NCBI GenBank assembly: GCA_016218915.1
Contig: JACRCQ010000058.1
Coordinates: forward strand, 124,001 to 188,000
DNA length: 64,000 nt
Reading direction: 5' to 3'
DNA from: Deltaproteobacteria bacterium
GTDB lineage: Bacteria > Myxococcota_A > Polyangia > Polyangiales > Polyangiaceae
In this document: one piece after another, positions 33,440-42,908 of the stretch
Layout of the letters: each line of letters opens with the position of its first letter
Position numbering within the stretch: position 1 is the stretch's first letter
Made by a program: the position numbers and the translations under genes
The notes under the pieces: model-generated
The model's database searches: none
What the model was told of the DNA's origin: nothing
Seen by the model: the letters and a program-made list of their open reading frames with translations, nothing else

Positions 33440-33624
33440 GGAAGGTATCTGGAGTGAAAGGTTTCTAAGAGTTTCGCGTGCTTACGTGGCGCCTGTACGC
33501 TAAAACGCCGCCGCGAAGCGACATTAGTTCCCGCCATACTCCTACGTCAAGCGGCGTTTGCCCGCGCCACTCTCCGGAACCCCCCCTTGACTCGCGTCCC
33601 ATCCCCCGGGAATGTGCCCGCCCC

Positions 33625-35319
33625 ATGTTGTGCGAGCTGCGTATCCGCGACCTGTTGCTCATCGATAGGCTCGATATCAGCCTGGAGCGGGGCTTCAACG
33701 CCATGACCGGTGAGACCGGCGCCGGAAAATCCGTTCTCGTAGGCGCGCTGAACCTCGTCCTCGGCGGACGCGCCAGCCCCGAGCAGGTACGCCCCGGCTG
33801 CGACGATGCCGAAGTGGAAGCCCTCTTCGACATCTCCGACCACCCTGACCTCAAGCTGCGCCTCGACCAGGCCGGCGTCCTGTCCGGCGACGATCTCGTC
33901 GTGCGCAGACTCATCCAGGCCTCCGGCCGATCCCGAACCTACCTGAACGGCCGCCTCGTGACTGCCGGTGAGCTCGCTGCGCTCTCCTCGGACCTCGCGG
34001 ACATCGCTTCCCAGCATGAGAGCGTCACCCTCACCGACCCTTCCACCCATCTCAGCTACCTCGACGAGTTCGGGAAGCTGGGCGACCGCCGCGCCGAGCT
34101 CGCTGCTCTCGTCGACCACCTCAAGCAGCTCGCCTCCCAGATCTCCTCGCTCCAAGCTGTCGCGCGCTCCCGCGCCGAGCGGGATGCCTTCCTCCGATTC
34201 CAGCTCGCCGCCATCGACGAGGTCGGCCCGCAATCCGGCGAGATGCAGGAGCTCAGGGCTGAACGCGTGCGCCTGCGCAACGCTTCCAAGCTCTACGACG
34301 CAGCCCGCAGGGCATCGGAGCGCCTCACCGAAGGCGAATCCACCCTTTGCGACGAGCTGGGCAAGCTGCAAGGCGATCTGCAGGCAGCGTCCACGCTCGA
34401 CGACGCGCTGTCCGCGACCGCAGCGCAGCTCGAGACCGCGCTCGCCACCCTGTCCGAAGCAGGGCGCGATCTGGCCCGCTACACCGAGCGTTCCCACGAC
34501 GATCCAAGCAGGCTCGAGGAGATCGAGGATCGTCTGTTCCGCCTCGAGCGATTGCTTCGCCTCCATGGCCCCACCGAAGATGAGCTCCTCGCCGCTCGCG
34601 AACGACTCGCCTCCGAGCTCGGCGACCTGGAGCGCGTCGACACCGCCATCGAGTCCGCGCGACGGCAATTCGACGAGCACCTCGCCCGCGCAGCCGACAA
34701 GGCCCGCGCGCTGTCGGAGCGCAGACGCAAGGTTGCCGACAAGCTCGGCGATTGCATCGGCGAGGAGCTGGCCGCGCTCGGCATGGGCGGAGCGCGGGTG
34801 GTGGTCGACGTGGCTCCGCTGGAAGGAGCTGGCGACGAGCTCGTAGTCGACGGCGCGCGGCTCGGACGGGAGGGAATCGACCGCGTCGAGTTCCTCATCG
34901 CTCCCAACAAGGGAATCCCCCCGCGACCTCTTCGCAAGATCGCGTCGGGCGGGGAGCTGTCCAGGGCACTGCTCGCGCTCAAGCGCGTGCTGTCCTCCAG
35001 CGGCCCCGCAGGGCTCTACGTCTTCGACGAGGTAGACCAAGGCGTGGGAGGTGCCGTGGCCGAGCGCATCGGCCATGCGCTCGCGGACATCTCCCGTCAC
35101 AGGCAGGTGCTGTGCATCACCCACCTGGCCCAGATCGCCGCTCTCGCAGATGCCCAGTTCGTCGTCGAGAAGGCGCAGGACGGAGCGGTCGCCACAAGCG
35201 TCGTCCGCCGCCTGACCGGCAAAGCCCGCGTGCGCGAAGTGGCTCGGATGCTCTCCGGCAGCAAGATCACCAACGCATCCCTCGAGACCGCAGCCGAGAT
35301 GCTCAAGGCCCGCAGATAG
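33625..35319 (+). CDS. recN: DNA repair protein RecN
   Basis: RecN is an SMC-like ATPase that acts early in double-strand break repair. The 564-residue protein has Walker A GETGAGKS (about 30-37), a long helical coiled-coil region in the middle (about 160-370), the ABC signature ASGGELSRALLALKRVL (about 450) and Walker B YVFDEVDQGVGG (about 467). The ATG at 33625 starts LCELRIRDLLLIDRLD, the normal RecN beginning; the longer frame adds an unrelated Pro/Arg stretch. It is divergent from the H1-like/Fic gene, with about 185 bp between the start codons. Confidence 0.96.
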   Translation: MLCELRIRDLLLIDRLDISLERGFNAMTGETGAGKSVLVGALNLVLGGRASPEQVRPGCDDAEVEALFDISDHPDLKLRLDQAGVLSGDDLVVRRLIQASGRSRTYLNGRLVTAGELAALSSDLADIASQHESVTLTDPSTHLSYLDEFGKLGDRRAELAALVDHLKQLASQISSLQAVARSRAERDAFLRFQLAAIDEVGPQSGEMQELRAERVRLRNASKLYDAARRASERLTEGESTLCDELGKLQGDLQAASTLDDALSATAAQLETALATLSEAGRDLARYTERSHDDPSRLEEIEDRLFRLERLLRLHGPTEDELLAARERLASELGDLERVDTAIESARRQFDEHLARAADKARALSERRRKVADKLGDCIGEELAALGMGGARVVVDVAPLEGAGDELVVDGARLGREGIDRVEFLIAPNKGIPPRPLRKIASGGELSRALLALKRVLSSSGPAGLYVFDEVDQGVGGAVAERIGHALADISRHRQVLCITHLAQIAALADAQFVVEKAQDGAVATSVVRRLTGKARVREVARMLSGSKITNASLETAAEMLKARR

Positions 35320-35343
35320 CCCCCTTGGCAAGTCGCGGACTGG

Positions 35344-35355
35344 CCCCATATGGGG
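35344..35355. promoter_or_regulatory. Perfect 12-bp palindrome CCCCATATGGGG
   Basis: A perfect palindrome between the recN stop and the ferredoxin gene, about 30 bases before its start codon. It may be a regulator site or a short mRNA hairpin, but nothing identifies the binder. Confidence 0.3.
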
Positions 35356-35385
35356 GGTGCGCTGGCGGCACTTGAAGGAGACCTC

Positions 35386-36144
35386 ATGCTTCGTGACATC
35401 ATCGAAATCGACGAAGAGCTTTGTGACGGATGCGGCGAGTGCGTACCAAGCTGCGCCGAAGGCGCTCTCGCGGTCATCGACGGCAAGCTTCGCGTGCTCG
35501 ACGATGCGAAGTGCGATGGCGCCGGGGCCTGCATCGGCAACTGCTCCAAAGGCGCGCTCCGCGTGGTGAAGCGAGATGCCGCGCCGTTCGACGAGCGGTT
35601 TGCTCCTCACCCTGCATCGCCGCCCGCCCCTGCGGCTCGCCTCGCGCCCCTGCAGCACAGCGGCAGCGCGCATGCGCACGGAGCAGGCGGCTGCCCGGGA
35701 TCGCGGGCTGCCATGTGGGACGATGCCCCTGCGCGCGCCGTCGCAAGTGCCGAGCAGCCGTCAGCGCTGAGGCAATGGCCAGTGCAGCTGCACCTCGTGA
35801 GCCCGAACGCTCCATTCTGGGCAGGGCGGCACCTGCTGCTCTGTGCCGACTGCGTTCCCTTCTCCTTCGGTGCATTCCACAGCGAGATGCTCGCGGGCAA
35901 GTCGCTGGCGATCGCATGCCCCAAGCTCGACGACCCCTCCGGCTACATCGAGAAGCTCACCGCGATCCTGTCCTCGCACGATGTGCCCTCGCTGACCGTG
36001 GCGATCATGGAGGTGCCGTGCTGCCGTGGGCTGGTGCAGTCCGCCATGAGCGCCGCGCGAAACGCCGGCTACGCGGGCAAGCTGGAGGTGCTCACGGTCT
36101 CGCTCAAGGGAGTCGTGATCGGACGTCAGGCGCTGTCGATTTGA
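35386..36144 (+). CDS. Dicluster ferredoxin-like protein with C-terminal extension
   Basis: A 252-residue protein. The N-terminal 60 residues hold two ferredoxin-type Cys motifs: CDGCGECVPSC followed by a distant Cys, and CDGAGACIGNC. They would bind one or two 4Fe-4S clusters, though one motif has only three close cysteines. A Pro/Ala/His-rich linker (about 70-125) follows. The C-terminal half matches no domain I can name, but it has a CPKLDD segment and a CC pair at about 210. The ATG at 35386 has an AAGGAG site at 35373-35378, which favours it over the start at 35350. Related proteins are common in anaerobes and in Myxococcota. Confidence 0.75.
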   Translation: MLRDIIEIDEELCDGCGECVPSCAEGALAVIDGKLRVLDDAKCDGAGACIGNCSKGALRVVKRDAAPFDERFAPHPASPPAPAARLAPLQHSGSAHAHGAGGCPGSRAAMWDDAPARAVASAEQPSALRQWPVQLHLVSPNAPFWAGRHLLLCADCVPFSFGAFHSEMLAGKSLAIACPKLDDPSGYIEKLTAILSSHDVPSLTVAIMEVPCCRGLVQSAMSAARNAGYAGKLEVLTVSLKGVVIGRQALSI

Positions 36145-36171
36145 GCCGAATCGCCTTCGTTCGACCGTGCC

Positions 36172-37419
36172 TCAGCAGGGAGAGCCGTCGGGTCGCGGCA
36201 CGGCACCGCCTTTGCCGGGGCCGCACCAGGTCGGGTAGATCGGCGGCAACCCGGTCTTGAACGGGGATTCGCCAGTCCCGAGCCAGAACGGGTGATCGAA
36301 CACGAACTGCCAGAACACGTCGAACTTCGTTCCACCCGGCGGGGCCTCGAAAGGCGGCACAGCGTGCCCGCAGTTGTGGATGCACTCCACGAAGAAGTTC
36401 CCCTGGCCGACCAGCGCAGCCTCCAGGTCCAGCGACCCCTTGTTGAAGTCGTACAGCCCCTGGTAGTCGTCGTTCGCGCCTCCCCAGAGCACGAATCCAG
36501 GGAGCCTGTGCGCAGGCTTGCCCCAAGGACGCGCTGTGGTGCCAACGCCTCCGGACACGGAGACGAACGATGCGAGGCGATTGGCCCGCGCCGCAGCGAG
36601 CTGGTCGGTGAACAGGGCGCCTGCACTCACCCCCAGGCTCGAGACGCAATGTCGCAGCACGTTCGGGTAGGTCGCTGCCACGCACCCCAGCATGTCGTCG
36701 AAGAACTGGAACTCTTCGTCCACGCGACCCTGCGAATCGAGGATCGAGAAGGGCCACTTGAGCACCAGGTCGCCCTTGTTGTCTGGAACCACCGCGATGA
36801 ACCGGTGCAGGTCGACCGCTGCCTGAAGCTGCAGCTCGCCGAACGCATCGCTCGCGCTCCCTCCGAGCCAATGCCACACGAACACAACCGGGAGCTTTTC
36901 GGACGATGTCATCCCTGCAGGCAAGACCACCATGAACTCCCGCGACGCGCCGGAGCTCTGCAGCGTATTGTTGGCGGGCGCCGCGGCCAGCGTCGGGCAG
37001 GTCCCTGCGTACACGGGCCACGGCGCAGGCGTCGGGCTGCCAGGGGGCGGATCGTCGAGACACGTGTTTCCCGCCGATGCCTCCGCAGCCCCGTCCTGCG
37101 GCTGAGCATCTTGCTCCTCCGCCTCCTGCGGCGCGTCCGCAGGTGCATCGACCGGCGCGTCGATGGGGGGCTCGATCTCGGACGAAGCGTCCTTGCCTGC
37201 GTCAGAACCGTCCTGCGACGAATCGTTTGCATCCTGCGACACCGAGCCGTCCTCGCCGGGTGCGTCTGTCGTGGACGCGTCGCCGCTGTCAGGGGCTGAG
37301 CCCGAGGCTCCTTCGCCAGGCTCCGGTGCAGAGCTATCCGCGCAGGCTGGAGACAGCAAAGCAGCTGAAAGCAGAAGGGTAAGCGCAGCTACGGGAATGG
37401 AGCGGGCCGTTGACCTCAT
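36172..37419 (-). CDS. Secreted alpha/beta hydrolase lipoprotein (PHB depolymerase/feruloyl-esterase type)
   Basis: A 415-residue exported lipoprotein. The signal peptide ends in SPAC. An Asp/Glu/Ala/Ser-rich linker runs to about residue 120. The catalytic domain (about 140-415) has the nucleophile Ser in LGVSAG, an Asp in GGANDDY and a His in CGHAVPP, giving a complete triad in order. The overall layout resembles LpqC-type poly(3-hydroxybutyrate) depolymerases and feruloyl esterases. The start at 37419 is chosen because the longer frame starts with an unrelated stretch. A neighbouring lipoprotein hydrolase gene lies upstream on the same strand. Confidence 0.82.
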   Translation of the reverse strand: MRSTARSIPVAALTLLLSAALLSPACADSSAPEPGEGASGSAPDSGDASTTDAPGEDGSVSQDANDSSQDGSDAGKDASSEIEPPIDAPVDAPADAPQEAEEQDAQPQDGAAEASAGNTCLDDPPPGSPTPAPWPVYAGTCPTLAAAPANNTLQSSGASREFMVVLPAGMTSSEKLPVVFVWHWLGGSASDAFGELQLQAAVDLHRFIAVVPDNKGDLVLKWPFSILDSQGRVDEEFQFFDDMLGCVAATYPNVLRHCVSSLGVSAGALFTDQLAAARANRLASFVSVSGGVGTTARPWGKPAHRLPGFVLWGGANDDYQGLYDFNKGSLDLEAALVGQGNFFVECIHNCGHAVPPFEAPPGGTKFDVFWQFVFDHPFWLGTGESPFKTGLPPIYPTWCGPGKGGAVPRPDGSPC

Positions 37420-37484
37420 GAATGCAAAACATAGCACGCAACAGGCGGCGCGGAGGCGAGGAAGCAGCGTTGCGATGTGGGCGC

Positions 37485-39032
37485 TCAGGGCTGGCTGGTG
37501 CACTTCTCAGCGGGCTTGACCGTGCACATGTCCGCAGGCATCGGCTTGCCGTCGAGGCGGTCCTCGAGGAACTGAAGCGTCTGATCAAAGGCGTACACCA
37601 AGGGTGCGGTGTGGCTCGCCCCTGCACACTCGAGGTACTGCAGCTTCAGCCCCTGGCTGCAAAGCTCCTGGAATGCAGCACGCTCCACCGGGGTATTCAC
37701 CAGCTGGTCGTTCTCGCCCAGAAGGAACAGCGAGGGAATGTCGTCTGCCCGCGGAATCGAGGTCCTCGCGAGAGTGTTCTCGAGCGTGTAGCAGTTCCAA
37801 GGGGAGAACGAGTCGAGGTCGGTCTGCTGCGCAGCCGCAAGGATCTGCGGTGTGTACACCGTCTGCAGCGTCGGATTGTTGATCGTGGCCCCTCCGCATT
37901 CGGTCATCATGGCTGAAGGGATCTCCGTGTCGTACGGCGCGAGGAACACCTCGCTGACCCCGTTGGGCGCCGCCTTGTACCAGGAGTCCGCGGCCGTCAG
38001 GAACGCCGCTACGTTGTCGCTCGCGTTCACCCACGTGTTGTTGATCGCTTCCTGGCATTCGTGCAGCAGATCCGTGGGCGGAACGTCCCACACCGAGCCC
38101 CGTATCGTTAGCTCCGGCGCATAGTGTGGAAGGAACCGGTTGACGAACGCGGCCGCATGTCCTCCCTGCGATCCTCCGATCACGACCACGTCGCCAGGGA
38201 TCGTGCCTGAAGACGCCAGCTGCTTTTGCGCTGCGCGAACCGAGTCGAGCGAAGCGATCGCCGTGGGCTCTGCCACCAGGTACGGGTGCATGAACCCGGT
38301 CGGCGCTCCGAGGCTCTTGAGCCCGATGTAGTCCGGGAACACCGTGATGTATCCGAACGAGGCGTAGAGGGACAACAACATCCCTATCTCGGAAGTGAAT
38401 CCGCCCAGCTCGGCATCCACCATCGCCGTGCTTGGAGCACACGCATCGTTGAAACCAGCCGTGCCGTGCAAGAACAGCAGGATCGGGAACGTCGTGGACT
38501 CGTCCGGCCAGGTCACCAACGCGGTCGCGTCTACCAGCTTGCCCCGATCCTGGGTCTGGTAGCGAATCAGCGCGGACTTCGTGTTGTGCTTCGGCAGTCG
38601 GGTCGTCTTGAGCGCCTTGTCCGAGACCAGCTTGAGCAACGCCAGCGTCAGGTCCACCTTCGAATGCGATGCCTTGCCTTGGCTCTCGAGCACATCTCCC
38701 ATGTTGGTGGACGGCAGCCACTTGTACGGTGCCGCTCCACAGCGCTGCCGCTCCACCTCGCCGTCGGGTGCATCCACTGCATCTGCCTGCGAACCATCCT
38801 GCGGGCCGTCTGCGGCCGGCGAATCGACCGACGCTTCTTGCCCGTCGGGCGACACGGACGTGTCCGGGTCCTGCGTCACGTCCAGAGGGGAAGCTCCATC
38901 CCCGCCATCGGGCGAAGGGACCGCGTCTGCGGTCGAGCCGTCGCCAGGGACAGCTGGATCCACGGCGCTCTCGGTCGAGGAGCAAGCCACAGCAAGTACG
39001 CTGATCCACAAGAAATGGGCAGGTCGGAGCAT
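37485..39032 (-). CDS. Secreted lipase-like alpha/beta hydrolase lipoprotein
   Basis: A 515-residue exported lipoprotein with a signal peptide ending in VLAVAC and an acidic Asp/Ser/Pro-rich linker to about residue 100. The hydrolase domain follows, with the nucleophile in GGSQGG, an Asp in GENDQLV and a His in ASHTAPL. The long cap-like region between strand and nucleophile fits the secretory lipase (LIP) family. The start at 39032 follows the ordinary signal-peptide layout. Together with the downstream esterase gene (66 bp away), it suggests a small secreted-hydrolase cluster, as expected in a predator or saprophyte. Confidence 0.82.
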   Translation of the reverse strand: MLRPAHFLWISVLAVACSSTESAVDPAVPGDGSTADAVPSPDGGDGASPLDVTQDPDTSVSPDGQEASVDSPAADGPQDGSQADAVDAPDGEVERQRCGAAPYKWLPSTNMGDVLESQGKASHSKVDLTLALLKLVSDKALKTTRLPKHNTKSALIRYQTQDRGKLVDATALVTWPDESTTFPILLFLHGTAGFNDACAPSTAMVDAELGGFTSEIGMLLSLYASFGYITVFPDYIGLKSLGAPTGFMHPYLVAEPTAIASLDSVRAAQKQLASSGTIPGDVVVIGGSQGGHAAAFVNRFLPHYAPELTIRGSVWDVPPTDLLHECQEAINNTWVNASDNVAAFLTAADSWYKAAPNGVSEVFLAPYDTEIPSAMMTECGGATINNPTLQTVYTPQILAAAQQTDLDSFSPWNCYTLENTLARTSIPRADDIPSLFLLGENDQLVNTPVERAAFQELCSQGLKLQYLECAGASHTAPLVYAFDQTLQFLEDRLDGKPMPADMCTVKPAEKCTSQP

Positions 39033-39114
39033 TGCCACCAGGGTCCCATGCACGCCTGGGACCGTCAAGAGCGCTGGGATCGGCTCCCTGAGCGACCACG
39101 AGCCCCCTGTGCTG

Positions 39115-39714
39115 CTATCCCGATGTGTATGCCCTGCGGATCTTTTCGAGCACTTCGTCCGTGCGTGCGCGCACGTCCTGCAGGGAGCACGACGTGTCGA
39201 TCACGTGATCCGCCGCCGCAGCCTTGTCGCGCAGCGGCATCTGCGCGGCCAGCCGGGCACGTGCTTCGACCTCGGACAGGGAGTCGCGCGCCATCAGCCT
39301 CGCGAGCTGCAACGGCTCGTCTGCGATCACCACCACCAGCGGACGAAACGCGTCCGCGTGGCCTGCCTCCACCAGCAAGGCCGCCTCGTACGCGATCAGC
39401 TCGAACCCGGTCATCTCCTGTGCCTTGCGCAGGGACGCAGCTCGGATGAGCGGGTGCGTGAGCCGGTTGAGCAGCTGACGCGCCGCCTGATCGCCGAACA
39501 CCCGTGCTCCCAACGCCTTGCGATCCAGCGTGCCGTCCGCGGCCAGCACCCCCTGCCCGAACGCGTCCACGATCGCCCGCAGCCCCTCGGTGCCGGGCAG
39601 CACGACCTCGCGTGCGACCTGATCGGCATCCACCACGCCCACGCCGCGCTCCTTCAGAAACCCGGCCACCGTGCTCTTTCCGCACGCGATGCCGCCCGTG
39701 AGTCCGAAGAGCAA
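39115..39714 (-). CDS. coaE: Dephospho-CoA kinase
   Basis: CoaE phosphorylates dephospho-CoA, the last step of coenzyme A synthesis. The 199-residue protein begins with Walker A GLTGGIACGKST and then has the family motifs VVDADQVAREVV and THPLIR, with a lid region rich in Arg. The start codon is a TTG at 39714, since no ATG or GTG fits the family start; a GGGGG-like ribosome site precedes it. It is the last gene of a minus-strand group bamD, NtrC-type regulator, coaE, with 18 bp between the regulator and coaE. Confidence 0.95.
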   Translation of the reverse strand: MLFGLTGGIACGKSTVAGFLKERGVGVVDADQVAREVVLPGTEGLRAIVDAFGQGVLAADGTLDRKALGARVFGDQAARQLLNRLTHPLIRAASLRKAQEMTGFELIAYEAALLVEAGHADAFRPLVVVIADEPLQLARLMARDSLSEVEARARLAAQMPLRDKAAAADHVIDTSCSLQDVRARTDEVLEKIRRAYTSG

Positions 39715-39732
39715 CGGCTGAATGGGGGCCCC

Positions 39733-41214
<1,482 letters not shown>

Positions 41215-41217
41215 GGC

Positions 41218-42024
41218 TCACCTTCGCGCAGCGGTCATCTCATTGAGGAATGAGCGCGCGGGTACGGAAAAAGGGCTCTCCGGATACATCGTCAGCACGC
41301 GATTGAACGTCTCGCGCGCCTCGGTGTTCTTCTTCATCTTCAAATACGTCTCGCCCAGCAACACCATCGCCTCGGGCTCCAGCCCGGAGCCATCGAAGTT
41401 GCGAAGCGCATACTGCGCTCGTGCCACCGCGGCTTCGAAGTTCCCAACATTCAGGTAGAAACGAGCCACGTACAGCTCGTGGCGCACGATACGGCCCGTC
41501 ACCGCTTCCTGCATGTATGCGACTTCGTTGGTCCACTTGGACTGCGGATGCTCCCTGAGGAATCGACGCAGCTCCACGTAGGCCTCGCGGACGTTTGCCT
41601 GGTCGCGCTCTTCCTGGGGCGGCAGCAGCACGCTGTCGCTGACCTGCAGGAAAAGGGCTCTACAGATCCTGTACTGGGCATAGGCAAGATCCGGATCGTT
41701 GCGGTGCCCCTGCACGTAGCCCTTGTACGCCCCGATCGCCTCCGCGAGCTTCTCCTGCTCGAAAGCCACGTCCGCCAACCGCAGCTCAGCCATCTTGCCC
41801 CATCGGCTCTGGCCGTACTTGCGCTTGACCTCCTTGAACAGCTCCGTGGCAGCTTCCCAGTCCCGGTCCAGATACGCCTGCAGCGCTTTTTCGTAGGCGT
41901 TGCGCGCGTTCTCCGAGTAGCGCAGCGCATCGGCCGAATCCGCAGGCTTCGAGGGCGCACACGCCGCCGCCCCGCCAAAGCCGGCCATGATCGCCAACAC
42001 CGCCATCCACTTGTGTGCGCGCAT
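41218..42024 (-). CDS. bamD: Outer membrane protein assembly factor BamD
   Basis: BamD is the essential lipoprotein of the BAM complex that inserts beta-barrel proteins in the outer membrane. The 268-residue protein has a signal peptide ending in lipobox AAAC and then about five tetratricopeptide-like repeats. Typical pieces are YEKALQAYLDRDWEAATELFKEV, LAEAIGAYKGYVQGH, YVELRRFLREHPQSKW and NFEAAVARAQYAL. The start at 42024 is chosen over an upstream start because it places Arg/His directly before the hydrophobic signal. It is the first gene of the bamD/regulator/coaE group and divergent from engB. Confidence 0.9.
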   Translation of the reverse strand: MRAHKWMAVLAIMAGFGGAAACAPSKPADSADALRYSENARNAYEKALQAYLDRDWEAATELFKEVKRKYGQSRWGKMAELRLADVAFEQEKLAEAIGAYKGYVQGHRNDPDLAYAQYRICRALFLQVSDSVLLPPQEERDQANVREAYVELRRFLREHPQSKWTNEVAYMQEAVTGRIVRHELYVARFYLNVGNFEAAVARAQYALRNFDGSGLEPEAMVLLGETYLKMKKNTEARETFNRVLTMYPESPFSVPARSFLNEMTAARR

Positions 42025-42144
42025 CTTGTTCCCTCGCGTTAGTCGCACCCTGCCGCAGGCGCAATCTCAACCCACCCCTCCCCCCACCATTGACTCCCCC
42101 CAAGCCCCATGGCGCACCGCCACCCGTCGGCGTAGCCTTGCCCC

Positions 42145-42780
42145 GTGCCAAAAAAGTCCGATTCCAACCACCTCCAGGTCGTCGACGCGAAATTCCTCTA
42201 CGCCATCGCGACCGGCTCCTCGGCCCCGGACGGCGAGCAGTCCGAAATCGCCTTTGCCGGCCGATCCAACGTCGGCAAGTCCAGCCTCATGAACCGGCTG
42301 CTCAATCGAAAGAACCTCGTACGCACCAGCTCCACGCCAGGCTGCACCCGCCAGATCAACATCTTCGAAGCACGCTTCGCCCATGGTCCTGTCGTGCGCC
42401 TCGTGGACCTGCCAGGCTTTGGATTCGCCAAACGCTCCAAGGGCGAGCGCGCCCAGTGGGGCTCCCTCATCGAGAACTACCTCACCCACCGAGACTCTCT
42501 GAAATTCATCGTCCTGCTCGTCGATGTCCGGCGCGGCATCGAAGAGGAGGAGAAAATGCTCCTGGACTTCGTCCGACAGACTCGTCCCGATGCCCCAGTC
42601 CATTTCCTCTGCGTGGCCACCAAGACCGACAAGATCGGGCGCCCCCAGGCCGCTGCGGCAACCGCGCGGATCCAGAAGGACGCTGGCATCAAGACGCTCA
42701 GCTTCTCGGCATTGACAGGTGAGGGGACCGAGCCGATTTGGCGTTCGATCCTCTCTGCCCTCCCCCCGAAATCTGCCTGA
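42145..42780 (+). CDS. engB: Ribosome biogenesis GTP-binding protein EngB (YihA/YsxC)
   Basis: EngB is a small TRAFAC GTPase needed for assembly of the large ribosomal subunit. The 211-residue protein has G1 GRSNVGKS (about 39-46), G2 with STPGCT, G3 DLPGFG (about 92-97) and G4 TKTD (about 158-161). The GTG start at 42145 gives the conserved N-terminal segment right before the G domain. It is divergent from bamD, with about 120 bp between start codons. The next gene, of unknown function, is 128 bp downstream. Confidence 0.95.
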   Translation: MPKKSDSNHLQVVDAKFLYAIATGSSAPDGEQSEIAFAGRSNVGKSSLMNRLLNRKNLVRTSSTPGCTRQINIFEARFAHGPVVRLVDLPGFGFAKRSKGERAQWGSLIENYLTHRDSLKFIVLLVDVRRGIEEEEKMLLDFVRQTRPDAPVHFLCVATKTDKIGRPQAAAATARIQKDAGIKTLSFSALTGEGTEPIWRSILSALPPKSA

Positions 42781-42908
42781 AATCGTCCTCTCGCCCTCTT
42801 GCCGAGCGACCGGGCGCGACTTGCGTGGCCGAGCCATTCAGGCAAGAACTTGGTTGTGCGGCGTCGGATTTGGTTCAATAGCCGAAGCGCACAAACTGGG
42901 GACCACCT

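Noticed and set aside
32366..33503. Long plus-strand frames opposite the H1-like/Fic gene, rich in Leu, Ala and Arg
   Set aside because: Complement of Lys/Arg/Ala codon repeats always gives such frames; no ribosome site or recognisable domain, and the minus-strand frame has the Fic domain.
33547..35679. 710-residue minus-strand frame opposite recN
   Set aside because: Antisense shadow; recN on the plus strand has Walker motifs and normal length.
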